The notes: generated from the letters alone by a model not told the origin. Positions 42,909-51,031 are shown, counted from the stretch's first letter. The stretch is 51,031 nt of DNA from an uncultured Saprospiraceae bacterium (GCA_937926205.1 CALEYL010000071.1:1-51031); one strand, 5' to 3'. Numbers and translations: made by a program.

Positions 42909-44225
42909 ATGAATACGGAAAAAGAAACAGCCAGCAAAAAAGCTGAAATTCTCGAAAAACAGAAAAAATACCTTTGGCCAAACCACCTCCTTTACTACAC
43001 GGAGCCCCTGCCGCTGGAGCGGGGAGAAGGGATGTATGTCTGGGATGTGGACGGCAAAAAATACCTCGACTTTTTTGGAGGCATCCTGACCACCAGTGTA
43101 GGCCACAACCGCCCGGAAGTAACAGATGCTGTGCGGGAGCAGGCTGAAAAACTCATCCACTCTTCCACGCTTTACCCGAATGAAGCGCATGTAAATCTGG
43201 CCGAAAAAATGGCGGAAATCACGCCCGGACGCCTGCAGGTTTCCTATTTCACACCTTCCGGAACCGATGCCGACGAAACGGCTGTTTTTTTGGCGAAAAC
43301 CCATACGGGGCACCAGGAAATCATCGCCCTGAGGCATGGCTACAGCGGCCGCTCTGCGATCGGGATGAGCCTCACCGGCCAGTCTCCCTGGCGTATAGGC
43401 GGCACGCATGTTTTGGGCATCAAGCACGCCCTGAACCCATACTGTTACCGCTGCCCCTTGAAGATGACTTACCCAGGCTGCGGCGTGGCTTGTGCCGGGG
43501 ATGTGGAAGATGTGGTTAAAACCATGACTTCCGGCCGCATTGCTGCCTTCATCGCGGAACCCATACAAGGTGTTGGGGGGTTCATTACCCCGCCGCCGGA
43601 ATATTTTAAAATTGTGCAGGAAGTGGTGAAACAATACGGTGGACTGTTTATCGCTGATGAAGTGCAAACCGGCTTCGGCCGTACGGGCGACAAGTGGTTC
43701 GGCATCGAACACTGGGGGGTAGAGCCCGACATCATGACCATGGCTAAAAGCATCGCCAACGGCTTCCCTTTAGCCAATACCATTACCACGCCGGAAATTG
43801 CAGAGAGCACCCGAAGCGCCGGACTGACCATCAGCACCTTTGGCGGCAATCCGGTTTCCTGTGCAGCATCTTTGGCCACCATCGGCGTATTGGAAAAAGA
43901 AGCCCATCTGGATCATGTGGCTGTATTGGGTCGCCAATTGCGCAGCGGACTCGAACGCCTGCAGGAGAAATATGCCGTTATCGGCGATGTCAGGGGCATG
44001 GGACTGATGCAGGGGCTGGAGTTGGTGAAAGACCGCCAAAGCAAGGAACCATCTCCAGAAGCGACCAAACAACTTTTTGAAGCAACCCGCGAACTGGGGC
44101 TGCTTATCGGGAAAGGCGGCCTTTACGGCAATGTCATCCGCATTTCGCCGCCGATGACCGCTACAGAGGAAGATGTGGCAATAGCGCTGGATTTGCTGGA
44201 TAAGGCTTTTATGAAGGTGAAATAA
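42909..44225 (+). CDS. Class III aminotransferase (AGXT2/beta-alanine transaminase type)
   Basis: A 438-residue PLP enzyme of the ornithine/acetylornithine aminotransferase fold. The cofactor lysine is Lys280 in MTMAKSIANGFPL, and the PLP-binding Asp is in LFIADEVQTGFGRTG near 246-260. The segment NPYCYRCPLKMTYPGCGVAC is characteristic of AGXT2-like enzymes, including bacterial beta-alanine aminotransferases. In this gene neighbourhood it should convert beta-alanine (or 3-aminoisobutyrate) to malonate (or methylmalonate) semialdehyde, the substrate of the MmsA enzyme encoded upstream. The ATG at 42909 is used; an ATG 111 bases earlier lies in the TTTTCAAAT spacer repeats and yields an unnatural extension. 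Confidence 0.9.
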   Translation: MNTEKETASKKAEILEKQKKYLWPNHLLYYTEPLPLERGEGMYVWDVDGKKYLDFFGGILTTSVGHNRPEVTDAVREQAEKLIHSSTLYPNEAHVNLAEKMAEITPGRLQVSYFTPSGTDADETAVFLAKTHTGHQEIIALRHGYSGRSAIGMSLTGQSPWRIGGTHVLGIKHALNPYCYRCPLKMTYPGCGVACAGDVEDVVKTMTSGRIAAFIAEPIQGVGGFITPPPEYFKIVQEVVKQYGGLFIADEVQTGFGRTGDKWFGIEHWGVEPDIMTMAKSIANGFPLANTITTPEIAESTRSAGLTISTFGGNPVSCAASLATIGVLEKEAHLDHVAVLGRQLRSGLERLQEKYAVIGDVRGMGLMQGLELVKDRQSKEPSPEATKQLFEATRELGLLIGKGGLYGNVIRISPPMTATEEDVAIALDLLDKAFMKVK

Positions 44226-44261
44226 GTCGAACAGGGACTGTCGTAATTGAGAATAATTTTG

Positions 44262-44269
44262 TATTTTTG
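44262..44269 (+). promoter_or_regulatory. -7 box of the embedded toxin-antitoxin pair
   Basis: TATTTTTG followed by AA fits TAnnTTTG, 18 bp before the antitoxin ATG. It indicates that the pair has its own transcription start inside the pyrimidine cluster. Confidence 0.5.
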
Positions 44270-44287
44270 AATAAATAAAAATCGCTT

Positions 44288-44521
44288 ATGCATGCTCCTG
44301 TTTTGGAACAACCTTTGAACGAGCTTCAATTGGAATTGCTGGAATTATTTGCCCGGCAGATTTCGCAAGAGGATTTGATTGAGATCAAATCTTTGCTTTC
44401 AAATTACTTTGCGGAAAAGGCCATGAAGGAGATGGAACAGGAATGGAAAGATAAAGGCTACACGGAAGAAACGGAAAAACAGTGGCTAAATGAACACATG
44501 CGTACTCCTTATGAGAGATGA
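44288..44521 (+). CDS. Putative antitoxin of a PIN-family module
   Basis: A 77-residue, highly charged helical protein. The N-terminal part (LNELQLELLELFARQISQED) and the acidic C-terminal part (EEWxxKGYTEET-like, MRTPYER) resemble small antitoxins that accompany COG1569 PIN toxins in Bacteroidota. No separate DNA-binding motif is evident. Its TGA overlaps the ATG of the toxin gene (ATGA at 44518-44521), so translation is coupled. A perfect -7 box lies 18 bp upstream. Functional assignment rests on the partner and the arrangement. Confidence 0.78.
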   Translation: MHAPVLEQPLNELQLELLELFARQISQEDLIEIKSLLSNYFAEKAMKEMEQEWKDKGYTEETEKQWLNEHMRTPYER

Positions 44522-44937
44522 AAGTGGTCGTTGACACTAATGTGATGTTGGTTTCCATAAACCCGGCTTCCCGCTTTAACCCTGTTTTCAGGCAAGCCAT
44601 TTCCGGCCAATACAATTTGTGTATCAGCAATGCAATTTTGCTGGAATACGAAGAGATTTTCAAATGGCGCATCAACTTTAAAATGGCTGAATCAGCATTG
44701 GCAGCTTTTATTAACTCTCCTTTTGTTTTTCGTCAGGATCCTCATATTTCCTGGAGATTGATTTCTACAGACCCTGACGACGACAAATTTTCTGATTGTG
44801 CCATCGCAGCAGGAGCTCATTATTTGGTAACAAATGATCGCCATTTTGATGTTTTAAAACAGACGCCTTTCCCAAAACTAAACGTGATTTCGGCTGAAGC
44901 GTTTTTGGAAATACTTACTTCGAAAACGGATGGTTAA
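44518..44937 (+). CDS. PIN-family toxin (COG1569 type)
   Basis: A 139-residue PIN domain. It starts MKVVVDTNVMLVSI with Asp6, has acidic residues in LLEYEEIF at 41-48, and carries the hallmark STDPDDDKFSDCAIAAGAHY followed by LVTNDRHF, with Asp107. These positions supply the metal-binding acidic cluster of PIN ribonucleases and look intact. It belongs to the group known as putative toxin-antitoxin toxin component, PIN family, a different subgroup from the PIN toxin at 2191. It overlaps the antitoxin gene by four bases. It lies between the aminotransferase and transporter genes of the pyrimidine cluster; I see no direct metabolic role. Confidence 0.88.
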   Translation: MKVVVDTNVMLVSINPASRFNPVFRQAISGQYNLCISNAILLEYEEIFKWRINFKMAESALAAFINSPFVFRQDPHISWRLISTDPDDDKFSDCAIAAGAHYLVTNDRHFDVLKQTPFPKLNVISAEAFLEILTSKTDG

Positions 44938-44987
44938 TTTTTTTCCTGATTGCCAGATGCAACGCGAAATGCCAAATTATACAAGCA

Positions 44988-46469
44988 ATGAACACGATTA
45001 TTGACACCGAACTTACCACAGAGATCACCTCCTCGCCCTTGTACAGCGAAGATTTTGCGCCCATTCCTTTAGCGGCGCGCACCTGGAACCGCTGGCACAT
45101 TGCCTCTATCTGGATTGGCATGGCGGTTTGTATCCCAACCTATATGCTGGCGGGGAGTCTCATTGGCCAGGGTATGAACTGGAAGCAGGCTTTGTTTACC
45201 ATTTTTCTGGGTAATCTCATTGTGTTGATTCCCATGGTGTTGAACGCGCATGTAGGCACGAAATACGGCATTCCGCTGCCTGTGTTTATGCGCCTGAACT
45301 TTGGGATTGACGGCGCTGTTTTGGCTGCTTTGCTGCGCGGACTGGTTGCCTGTGGATGGTTTGGTATCCAGACCTGGATTGGCGGCGCTGCCATTTATCA
45401 ACTGCTCGTTGCTGTTGCGCCCGGGATTGCCAACAGTCCATACCTCGGTGATTTCATCGGCCTCAACCTTGGGCAGTTGCTTTGTTTTCTGCTGTTCTGG
45501 GCCATGAACATGTACATCATTTACCGGGGCATTGATTCCATGAAAACGCTCGAAACCTGGTCGGCGCCTTTCCTGATTATCATTGGATTGTGTTTGTTGG
45601 GCTGGGCCTGGATGGAAGTGGGTTCAATGGGGAAAATACTGGATGCTTCTTCCCGTCTAAGCACCACAACAGATGTCAATTTCTGGCACATTTTCTGGCC
45701 CAACCTCACCGCAATGGTAGGTTTTTGGGCAACGCTTTCGCTCAATATTCCGGATTTTACCCGTTACGCCAAATCGCAAAAAGATCAAATCATTGGCCAG
45801 CTGATCGGCCTGCCCGGAACCATGGCCCTGTACTCGTTCATTGGAATCGCCGTGACGAGCGCCACGGTGCTGATTTTTGGTGAAGCAATCTGGGATCCGG
45901 TGGCTTTGCTGGGTAAGTTCAATTCGCCCTGGGTGGTTGTGATTGCAATGATCGGCCTGACTATCGCTACCTTAACAACCAATATTGCTGCCAATGTTGT
46001 CGCGCCGGCTAACAGCATCGCCAACATCATGCCGAGCCGCATCAGTTTCAGGCTGGGCGGTTATATTACCGGGTTTATCGGCATCCTGATTTTTCCCTGG
46101 AAATTGCTGGCCGACCCGCAAGGCTATATTTTTGTCTGGCTGATCGCTTATTCTGCGCTGCTTGGGGCTTTGGCCGGGATCATGATCTGCGATTATTACC
46201 TCATTCGAAAAACGGAAGTGGATGTACCGCAACTTTTTAAACCAGACGGCATCTACAAAGGCTGGAATGTCCGGGCCTGGGTGGCATTTGTTCTGAGTTT
46301 GCTGCCTGTTTTACCCGGGTTTCTGGCAACTGTAAAACTGATTCCTGCGGAATACGTCAGTAAATTTTGGATGGATACCTACTCCTACGCCTGGTTCGTG
46401 ACTTTTTTGGTCTCTTTCGGGGCGTATTGGGTGTTGTCAAGGTTAAAGGATACCAAGGTTAAAGGTTAA
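44988..46469 (+). CDS. NCS1-family nucleobase/hydantoin transporter
   Basis: A 493-residue integral membrane protein with about twelve hydrophobic segments. The N-terminal segment RTWNRWHIASIWIGMAVCIP (about 24-43) and the following MLAGSLIGQGMNWKQALFTI are the NCS1 signature, shared with Mhp1, PucI and cytosine permeases. Further family features are GLVACGWFGIQTWIGG near 123-138 and DFTRYAKSQKDQ near 257-268. NCS1 proteins import nucleobases, hydantoins or allantoin with a cation. Its place beside dihydropyrimidinase and PreT argues for uracil/thymine or a dihydropyrimidine as substrate. The terminal GLXGAXAGIMICDYYLIRK-type helix is present, so the protein is full length. Inner membrane. 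Confidence 0.93.
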   Translation: MNTIIDTELTTEITSSPLYSEDFAPIPLAARTWNRWHIASIWIGMAVCIPTYMLAGSLIGQGMNWKQALFTIFLGNLIVLIPMVLNAHVGTKYGIPLPVFMRLNFGIDGAVLAALLRGLVACGWFGIQTWIGGAAIYQLLVAVAPGIANSPYLGDFIGLNLGQLLCFLLFWAMNMYIIYRGIDSMKTLETWSAPFLIIIGLCLLGWAWMEVGSMGKILDASSRLSTTTDVNFWHIFWPNLTAMVGFWATLSLNIPDFTRYAKSQKDQIIGQLIGLPGTMALYSFIGIAVTSATVLIFGEAIWDPVALLGKFNSPWVVVIAMIGLTIATLTTNIAANVVAPANSIANIMPSRISFRLGGYITGFIGILIFPWKLLADPQGYIFVWLIAYSALLGALAGIMICDYYLIRKTEVDVPQLFKPDGIYKGWNVRAWVAFVLSLLPVLPGFLATVKLIPAEYVSKFWMDTYSYAWFVTFLVSFGAYWVLSRLKDTKVKG

Positions 46470-46571
46470 AGGATGTCAAGGTTAAAGTATGGCAGATTGC
46501 TCTCATTTTTCGGGTGCCCCTCTAACCTTTCTACTTTAACCTTCTTAAAATATTCATGAAAAACGCAAACC

Positions 46572-47954
46572 ATGTCCATACTCATCAAAAACGGAAGAAT
46601 CCTGACGGCTTCTGAAGATTACCGGGCCGATATTTATGTGGAGGGAGAAGCCATTCACAGCATCGGAAAAAATCTGGGGATGCAGGCCGACAAAGTCATT
46701 GACGCCACCGGAATGGTTGTTTTTCCGGGCGGTATTGATCCGCACGTGCATTTAGACATGCCGTTTATGGGCACGTATTCGAGTGATAATTACGAAACAG
46801 GAACCCGGGCAGCGCTTCATGGCGGCACAACGATGGTCATTGATTTTATCCTTCAAACACAAGGTAAATCCCTGCATCATGCACTGGAGGCCTGGCGTGG
46901 CCGATCCAACGGTAATTGCTACGGCGATTATTCTTTCCACATGGCGGTAACGGACTTTAATGAGGATACCCGGCAGGAGATCGTTCAAATGATTGAAGAA
47001 GAAGGAATTACTTCTTTTAAGACTTTCATGGCTTACAAAGGCGCCCTCATGATTGACGACGGGCAGATGGTGGATCTGATGCAGGAGGTAAAAAAACGGG
47101 GCGGTATGGTGACTGTGCACGCCACCAACGGCGATATGATTGACAAACTCATCGCCCGGCACCGCGCCGGGGGGAACTTATCGCCGCTTTATCACTACCT
47201 CTCTCAACCGGAAGTTACCGAAGCGGAAGCCTCCGGCCGCTTTGCGCAAATGGCAAACTATACGGGCGTGCCGGCCTATATTGTGCATATGACCTGCGAA
47301 GGCGCCCTGAATGCCGTGAGACTGGCTACGCTACGGAATCAGAAGATTTTTGTGGAAACCTGTATTCAATACCTCATACTGGACGCTTCCCTTTATCAGA
47401 AAGACCCGGAAGGCGCCAAGTGGGTCATGAGCCCGCCCCTGCGCGAAAAGAAGGATCAGGCCGCACTCTGGGCCGGATTGAATCAGGGACTGGTACAAGT
47501 GGTGGGAACAGATCATTGTCCGTTTATGTGGGAACAAAAAATGATGGGCAAAAACGATTTTTCCAAAATCCCGAACGGCCATCCTGCCATCGAAAATCGC
47601 ATGGAGTTGCTGTGGTCGGAAGGCGTCCGTACGGGTAAAATCAGCGCCAATAAGTACGTCGAAGTGACTTCGACCAATGCGGCCAAAATATTCGGCATGT
47701 ACCCCAAAAAAGGATGTATAGCGCCAGGCGCTGATGCCGATCTGGTCATTTTTGACCCGGAACAAAAGCATACCATTTCTGTGAAAACCCATCACATGAA
47801 CGTAGATTACTCCGCTTATGAAGGTTGGGAAGTACAGGGCAAATGCCAAACAGTCCTGTTGCGCGGCCAGGTCGCTGTCGACAATGGCGACGTATTGATT
47901 TCTAAAGGATACGGGGAATTTGTGAAGCGGGGAAAAGCAGGGTTGGTGATATGA
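46572..47954 (+). CDS. hydA: Dihydropyrimidinase (D-hydantoinase family)
   Basis: A 460-residue binuclear-zinc amidohydrolase that opens dihydrouracil or dihydrothymine to N-carbamoyl-beta-amino acids (EC 3.5.2.2), step two of reductive pyrimidine degradation. Metal ligands His58 and His60 lie in DPHVHLDMPFMG, the carboxylated Lys150 in SFKTFMAYKG, a further His in MVTVHATNG near 178-186 and another in VHMTCEGA. The late Asp is in VGTDHCPF. The SSDNYETGT segment after the first motif is typical of dihydropyrimidinases. Length is normal. It follows the transporter gene by 102 bp of GGTTAAAG-like repeats and precedes the beta-ureidopropionase gene. Confidence 0.95.
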   Translation: MSILIKNGRILTASEDYRADIYVEGEAIHSIGKNLGMQADKVIDATGMVVFPGGIDPHVHLDMPFMGTYSSDNYETGTRAALHGGTTMVIDFILQTQGKSLHHALEAWRGRSNGNCYGDYSFHMAVTDFNEDTRQEIVQMIEEEGITSFKTFMAYKGALMIDDGQMVDLMQEVKKRGGMVTVHATNGDMIDKLIARHRAGGNLSPLYHYLSQPEVTEAEASGRFAQMANYTGVPAYIVHMTCEGALNAVRLATLRNQKIFVETCIQYLILDASLYQKDPEGAKWVMSPPLREKKDQAALWAGLNQGLVQVVGTDHCPFMWEQKMMGKNDFSKIPNGHPAIENRMELLWSEGVRTGKISANKYVEVTSTNAAKIFGMYPKKGCIAPGADADLVIFDPEQKHTISVKTHHMNVDYSAYEGWEVQGKCQTVLLRGQVAVDNGDVLISKGYGEFVKRGKAGLVI

Positions 47955-47965
47955 GTGCGGCATAT

Positions 47966-47998
47966 AGATATGACAAATCTCGAAGATTTGTCATATCT
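47966..47998. repeat. Perfect 15-bp inverted repeat in the pyrimidine cluster
   Basis: AGATATGACAAATCT (47966-47980) and AGATTTGTCATATCT (47984-47998) pair perfectly around a CGA loop, 12 bp after the dihydropyrimidinase stop. No T-run follows, so it may be a mobile palindromic repeat, an mRNA stability hairpin or a weak terminator. Confidence 0.85.
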
Positions 47999-48127
47999 GG
48001 CATGCTATTCCCCGCCGTGTATCAGAACTATGTGTCCTAATGTGAAAACGCCTATATGAACTATCCCGCTTTACGGGACAAGTTGTGGTAAAACAACCTT
48101 TGTGGTAAAAACCATAATAACAAAGCT

Positions 48128-48994
48128 ATGCCAAGAATCGTAAAATCAGGATTGATCCAGATGAGTCTTCCCATGACGGAAGGCCAGGGCAGCATCGAAG
48201 AAATCATGGAGGCCATGGTGCAAAAGCACATTCCTTATATCGAATCTGCCGGTAAACAGGGGGTACAGATCCTGTGTCTGCAGGAAATCTTCAACACACC
48301 CTATTTTTGCCCAGGGCAGGATATCAAGTGGTATGCTTCAGCAGAATCAGTGCCCGGGCCTACCACCGAACGCATGGCAGAGTATGCTAAAAAGTACAAC
48401 ATGGTGCTCATCGTGCCCATTTACGAAAAAGAGCAGGCTGGTTTTCTGTACAATACAGCTGCTGTCATTGATGCCGATGGGACTTACCTGGGCAAGTACC
48501 GCAAAAACCACATTCCCCACACTTCCGGATTTTGGGAAAAATTCTTTTTCAAGCCTGGAAACCTGGGCTACCCCGTTTTTGAAACGCGCTATGCCAAAAT
48601 CGGCGTGTACATTTGTTACGACCGCCATTTTCCTGACGGCGCCCGGATTCTGGGCCTTAACGGGGCTGAGATTGTTTACAACCCATCCGCCACCGTGGCC
48701 GGATTGTCGCAATACCTCTGGAAGCTGGAACAACCGGCGCATGCTGCCGCAAATGGCTATTTCATGGGCTGTATCAACCGAGTGGGAACCGAAGCTCCCT
48801 GGAATCTTGGAAAATTCTATGGGTCTTCCTACTTTGTGGATCCGAGGGGGCAGATTTTTGCACAGGCCTCTGAAGACAAGGACGAATTGCTGGTCGCGGA
48901 ATTTGATCTCGACATGATTGAGCAAGTACGCAGTGTTTGGCAGTTTTTCAGAGACCGCAGACCGGAAACCTATGGAAAATTGACAGAGTTGTAA
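48128..48994 (+). CDS. Beta-ureidopropionase (N-carbamoyl-beta-alanine amidohydrolase), nitrilase superfamily
   Basis: A 288-residue C-N hydrolase. The catalytic triad is present: Glu53 in LCLQEIFNTPYF, Lys126 in GKYRKNHIPH and Cys163 in IGVYICYDRHFPDGAR. The segments YNPSATVAGLSQYLWKLEQP and INRVGTEAPWN are characteristic of beta-ureidopropionase. It hydrolyses N-carbamoyl-beta-alanine (or the 3-aminoisobutyrate form) to beta-alanine, CO2 and ammonia (EC 3.5.1.6), step three of the pathway. It follows the dihydropyrimidinase gene by 173 bp. The latter gap contains a perfect inverted repeat and two GTGGTAAAA words. Cytoplasmic. Confidence 0.94.
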   Translation: MPRIVKSGLIQMSLPMTEGQGSIEEIMEAMVQKHIPYIESAGKQGVQILCLQEIFNTPYFCPGQDIKWYASAESVPGPTTERMAEYAKKYNMVLIVPIYEKEQAGFLYNTAAVIDADGTYLGKYRKNHIPHTSGFWEKFFFKPGNLGYPVFETRYAKIGVYICYDRHFPDGARILGLNGAEIVYNPSATVAGLSQYLWKLEQPAHAAANGYFMGCINRVGTEAPWNLGKFYGSSYFVDPRGQIFAQASEDKDELLVAEFDLDMIEQVRSVWQFFRDRRPETYGKLTEL

Positions 48995-48998
48995 ATAT

Positions 48999-49078
48999 TT
49001 TAGTTAGCAGTTTTTCAGTCGACAGTTAGCAGGTTGCCAGTTTCCGAACCTGAATACTGCCAACTGCCAACTAACTAC
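48999..49078. repeat. Dispersed TTGGCAG/CTGCCAA-type spacer repeat
   Basis: Words TAGTTAGCAG, CAGTTAGCAG and CTGCCAACTGCCAACTAACT fill the gap between the beta-ureidopropionase and preT genes, in opposed orientations. It is the same word family as at 301-606 and 10577-11540. Confidence 0.75.
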
Positions 49079-49095
49079 TGAAAACTTAGAAAGAA

Positions 49096-50427
49096 ATGGC
49101 AGAATTTCCGCGACCGACCAACGAACAAGACCTCGCGCAAAGCTTCGAGCAGGTCAAACCTTACATGAATCCAACGATGGCGCATTACGAAAGTTCGCGT
49201 TGTCTGTTTTGTTACGATGCGCCCTGCGTGAATGCTTGTCCTTCAGGCATCGACATCCCCTTGTTCATCCGGCAGATCAATACTCAAAATATTGAAGGCG
49301 CAGCCCGAACCATTTACAATTCAAATTACTTCGGCAACATCTGCGGGAAAGTATGCCCCACTGAAGTCCTTTGCGAAGGCGCCTGCGTTTACAACCACCA
49401 GCAGGTAAAACCCATAGAAATAGGGCGACTTCAGAGTTTTGCCACTTCAATGGTAATCGAAGAACGAAAAACCCTGTACGTGCCCCCGCCGCCAAATGGC
49501 AAAAAAGTAGCTGTTATCGGAGCCGGACCGGCAGGCATAGCCTGCGCCTGTGAGTTGCGAATGTACGGCTATGAAGTGGAAGTGTTCGAATCGAAAGACC
49601 ACCCTTCGGGACTGGCTTTGCACGGCTGCGCTCCCTATAAAGTCACGAATCTGGATGTACTGGAAGAAGTATCCTGGTTGCGCATGCAGTTTGGCTTTGT
49701 CATTCATTATGGACAACCTGTTGAAACCGCTGCGCAATGGCAAAAATTAGAGCGCGAATTTGACGCTATTTTTATAGGGGTAGGCCTCGGAAATACCCGA
49801 CCTTTGAACATCCCCGGAGAGCATCTGGACAATTGTCTGGGCGCTACGGAATTTATTGAAGAGGTGAAACTTTCGCCGCTCCATGCCCGGGTTGGCAAAA
49901 AAGTGGTGGTCATCGGCGGCGGAAATACCGCCATGGATGCTGCTTCCGAATCGGCCCGTCTGGGGGCAGAGTTAGTGACGCTGGTCTACCGCAGGCCAAG
50001 GACTGAAATGGGGGCTTATGCTTTCGAATACGAGTTGGCCAAGTCGGTTGGCGTAAGAGGTTTATTCAATGCAGCTCCGGTAGCCATTCTTGGTGAAAAA
50101 CGCGTGGAAGGCATTCGCCTGGTCAACACACAGAACATCAGAGGCCGCATCGAGGTGATCCCGGGCAGTGAATTTGAATTGGCCTGCGACATGGTTATCC
50201 TCGCCACCGGGCAGTCTAAAATGGATGCCCTGTTGTCGCAGATAGAGGGTTTTCAAATGGACGAGCAGGGGCGAATCGTGGTCAATCCGACCACCAAACA
50301 AACCTCTCTGCCAAAGTATTTTGCAGGCGGCGACGCTGTCAATGGCGGGGCAGAAGTCGTGAATGCTGCGGCAGAAGGCAAAGCTGCCGGTAAGGGGATA
50401 CACGAATTTTTGCAATTCGCGCAATAG
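49096..50427 (+). CDS. preT: Dihydropyrimidine dehydrogenase subunit PreT (FAD/Fe-S, GltD-like)
   Basis: A 443-residue electron-transfer subunit of NAD-dependent dihydropyrimidine dehydrogenase, which reduces uracil and thymine in step one of pyrimidine degradation. Eight N-terminal cysteines (36, 39, 44, 48 in CLFCYDAPCVNAC; 83, 87, 93, 97 in CGKVCPTEVLCEGAC) can ligate two 4Fe-4S clusters. The FAD site VAVIGAGPAGIACACEL lies near 138-154, and the NAD(P)H site VVVIGGGNTAMDAASESARL near 269-288. The C-terminal PKYFAGGDAVNGGAEVVNAA is typical. The pyrimidine-reducing FMN subunit PreA is normally encoded next to it; here the next gene encodes a DinB-family protein, so PreA must be elsewhere or missing. 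Confidence 0.93.
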   Translation: MAEFPRPTNEQDLAQSFEQVKPYMNPTMAHYESSRCLFCYDAPCVNACPSGIDIPLFIRQINTQNIEGAARTIYNSNYFGNICGKVCPTEVLCEGACVYNHQQVKPIEIGRLQSFATSMVIEERKTLYVPPPPNGKKVAVIGAGPAGIACACELRMYGYEVEVFESKDHPSGLALHGCAPYKVTNLDVLEEVSWLRMQFGFVIHYGQPVETAAQWQKLEREFDAIFIGVGLGNTRPLNIPGEHLDNCLGATEFIEEVKLSPLHARVGKKVVVIGGGNTAMDAASESARLGAELVTLVYRRPRTEMGAYAFEYELAKSVGVRGLFNAAPVAILGEKRVEGIRLVNTQNIRGRIEVIPGSEFELACDMVILATGQSKMDALLSQIEGFQMDEQGRIVVNPTTKQTSLPKYFAGGDAVNGGAEVVNAAAEGKAAGKGIHEFLQFAQ

Positions 50428-50468
50428 TGCGTACCCGACTTTAATTTTAAACAAAAATCACAAAAAAT

Positions 50469-50975
50469 ATGCTGCTCAATCTACAAACGATCCCACCTTT
50501 TTACAAGAAGTATGTGAAACTGATCGAAGAACCCGACCTTTTTCAGGCACTGCGCGTTTCGAACTACCGGATGCTGGATGTACTCGCCTCTATTGAACCT
50601 TCGAAACAGGATTTTCGCTATGCAGAAGACAAGTGGAGTATTCGGGAGTTGCTGTGCCACATGATTGACGCAGAACGCATTTTTGCTTATCGCGCCCTGC
50701 GCTTTGCCCGGAATGACGAAACGAATTTGCCCGGTTGGGACGAAAACAACTATGCTCCGGAGGCCAATGCAGGGGGGAGAAGTCTGCGCCAGATTGCAGA
50801 TGAAATGACTTGCGTGCGTGCTTCAACCCTTCATTTATTTGAAGGATTTACAGAGGAAATGCTCTGGCGTAAAGGCACAGCCAACAACAACGAAATGTCT
50901 GTAATTGCGCTGGGCTACATCATTGCCGGGCACGAAACGCACCACCGGAAGATTTTGATGGAAAGGTATCTTTAA
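50469..50975 (+). CDS. DinB-family (DinB_2) putative metalloprotein
   Basis: A 168-residue four-helix protein of the DinB/YfiT-like superfamily. The three expected metal-ligand histidines are visible: one in LLCHMIDAERIFAYRALRFA (about residue 61) and two in GHETHHRKIL near the C-terminus (about 157-161). Members bind a divalent metal and often act as thiol-dependent transferases or have unknown roles. It starts 41 bp after preT, so it may be co-transcribed with the pyrimidine cluster, although no pathway link is known. Length is standard. After it the window ends in 56 bp of AT-rich spacer with ATTGAAAAATTGATAATTG-like repeats. Confidence 0.9.
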   Translation: MLLNLQTIPPFYKKYVKLIEEPDLFQALRVSNYRMLDVLASIEPSKQDFRYAEDKWSIRELLCHMIDAERIFAYRALRFARNDETNLPGWDENNYAPEANAGGRSLRQIADEMTCVRASTLHLFEGFTEEMLWRKGTANNNEMSVIALGYIIAGHETHHRKILMERYL

Positions 50976-51031
50976 CATCATCAATCATCAATTGAAAAAT
51001 TGATAATTGACGATTGATGAGATTTGATTTT

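Noticed and set aside
48075..48127. Promoter for the beta-ureidopropionase gene at AACCTTTG
   Set aside because: The box lacks the conserved initial TA and there is no -33 element; the two GTGGTAAAA words look like a local duplication.

Overview
This window looks like a chromosomal segment of a Bacteroidota bacterium, most likely of the Saprospiria type (Lewinella or Haliscomenobacter relatives). The evidence is Bacteroidota -7 promoter boxes (TAnnTTTG) before several genes, very few Shine-Dalgarno sites, a Bacteroidota-type YidC, giant one-protein hybrid two-component systems, proteins with type IX secretion (T9SS) C-terminal sorting domains, and spacers full of dispersed TTGGCAG-type repeats. 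No rRNA, tRNA, phage, transposase or CRISPR array is visible.

Layout. 1-636 is a repeat-rich spacer: a 91-bp tandem repeat followed by an inverted copy of a composite repeat that recurs at 10.6-11.5 kb. 637-2586 holds a 3-methyladenine DNA glycosylase, a small membrane protein and a DUF2281/PIN toxin-antitoxin pair. 2727-8721, mostly on the minus strand, holds 1-pyrroline-5-carboxylate dehydrogenase, a GH20 hexosaminidase lipoprotein, a MITE-like element, a YjjG-type HAD phosphatase and a PBP4-type D-Ala-D-Ala carboxypeptidase. A divergent serine hydrolase (8720-10576) carries a GH3 C-terminal-like domain without a GH3 catalytic domain. After the second repeat region come a BamA-like barrel (minus), yidC, a TspO-like membrane protein and an exported three-domain protein with a HIT core.

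17.8-40.1 kb is a sensing and secretion region. It has a reg_prop sensor kinase with its LuxR-type response regulator, and two 1360-1370-residue hybrid sensors with AraC outputs. Between them lie two T9SS cargo proteins; one has a beta-helix followed by five and a half nearly identical 118-residue MopE-like repeats. A DUF481-like protein, an NTF2-like protein and a small membrane protein also sit here. An orphan T9SS sorting domain lies in frame behind two tandem amber stops. Between the second hybrid sensor and the second cargo gene is a compact unit with its own -7 box and two hairpins, a candidate small RNA.

40.1-41.3 kb has no gene I can recognise. 41.3-50.4 kb is a reductive pyrimidine degradation cluster, all on the plus strand. 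Functionally ordered it contains an NCS1 nucleobase transporter, PreT (dihydropyrimidine dehydrogenase FAD/Fe-S subunit), dihydropyrimidinase, beta-ureidopropionase, a class III aminotransferase for beta-alanine, and an MmsA-type dehydrogenase that would make acetyl-CoA. A PIN toxin-antitoxin pair is embedded in it. The catalytic partner PreA is not in the window: a DinB-family gene follows preT directly. Functions are inferred from protein sequence reading only; no database search was possible.
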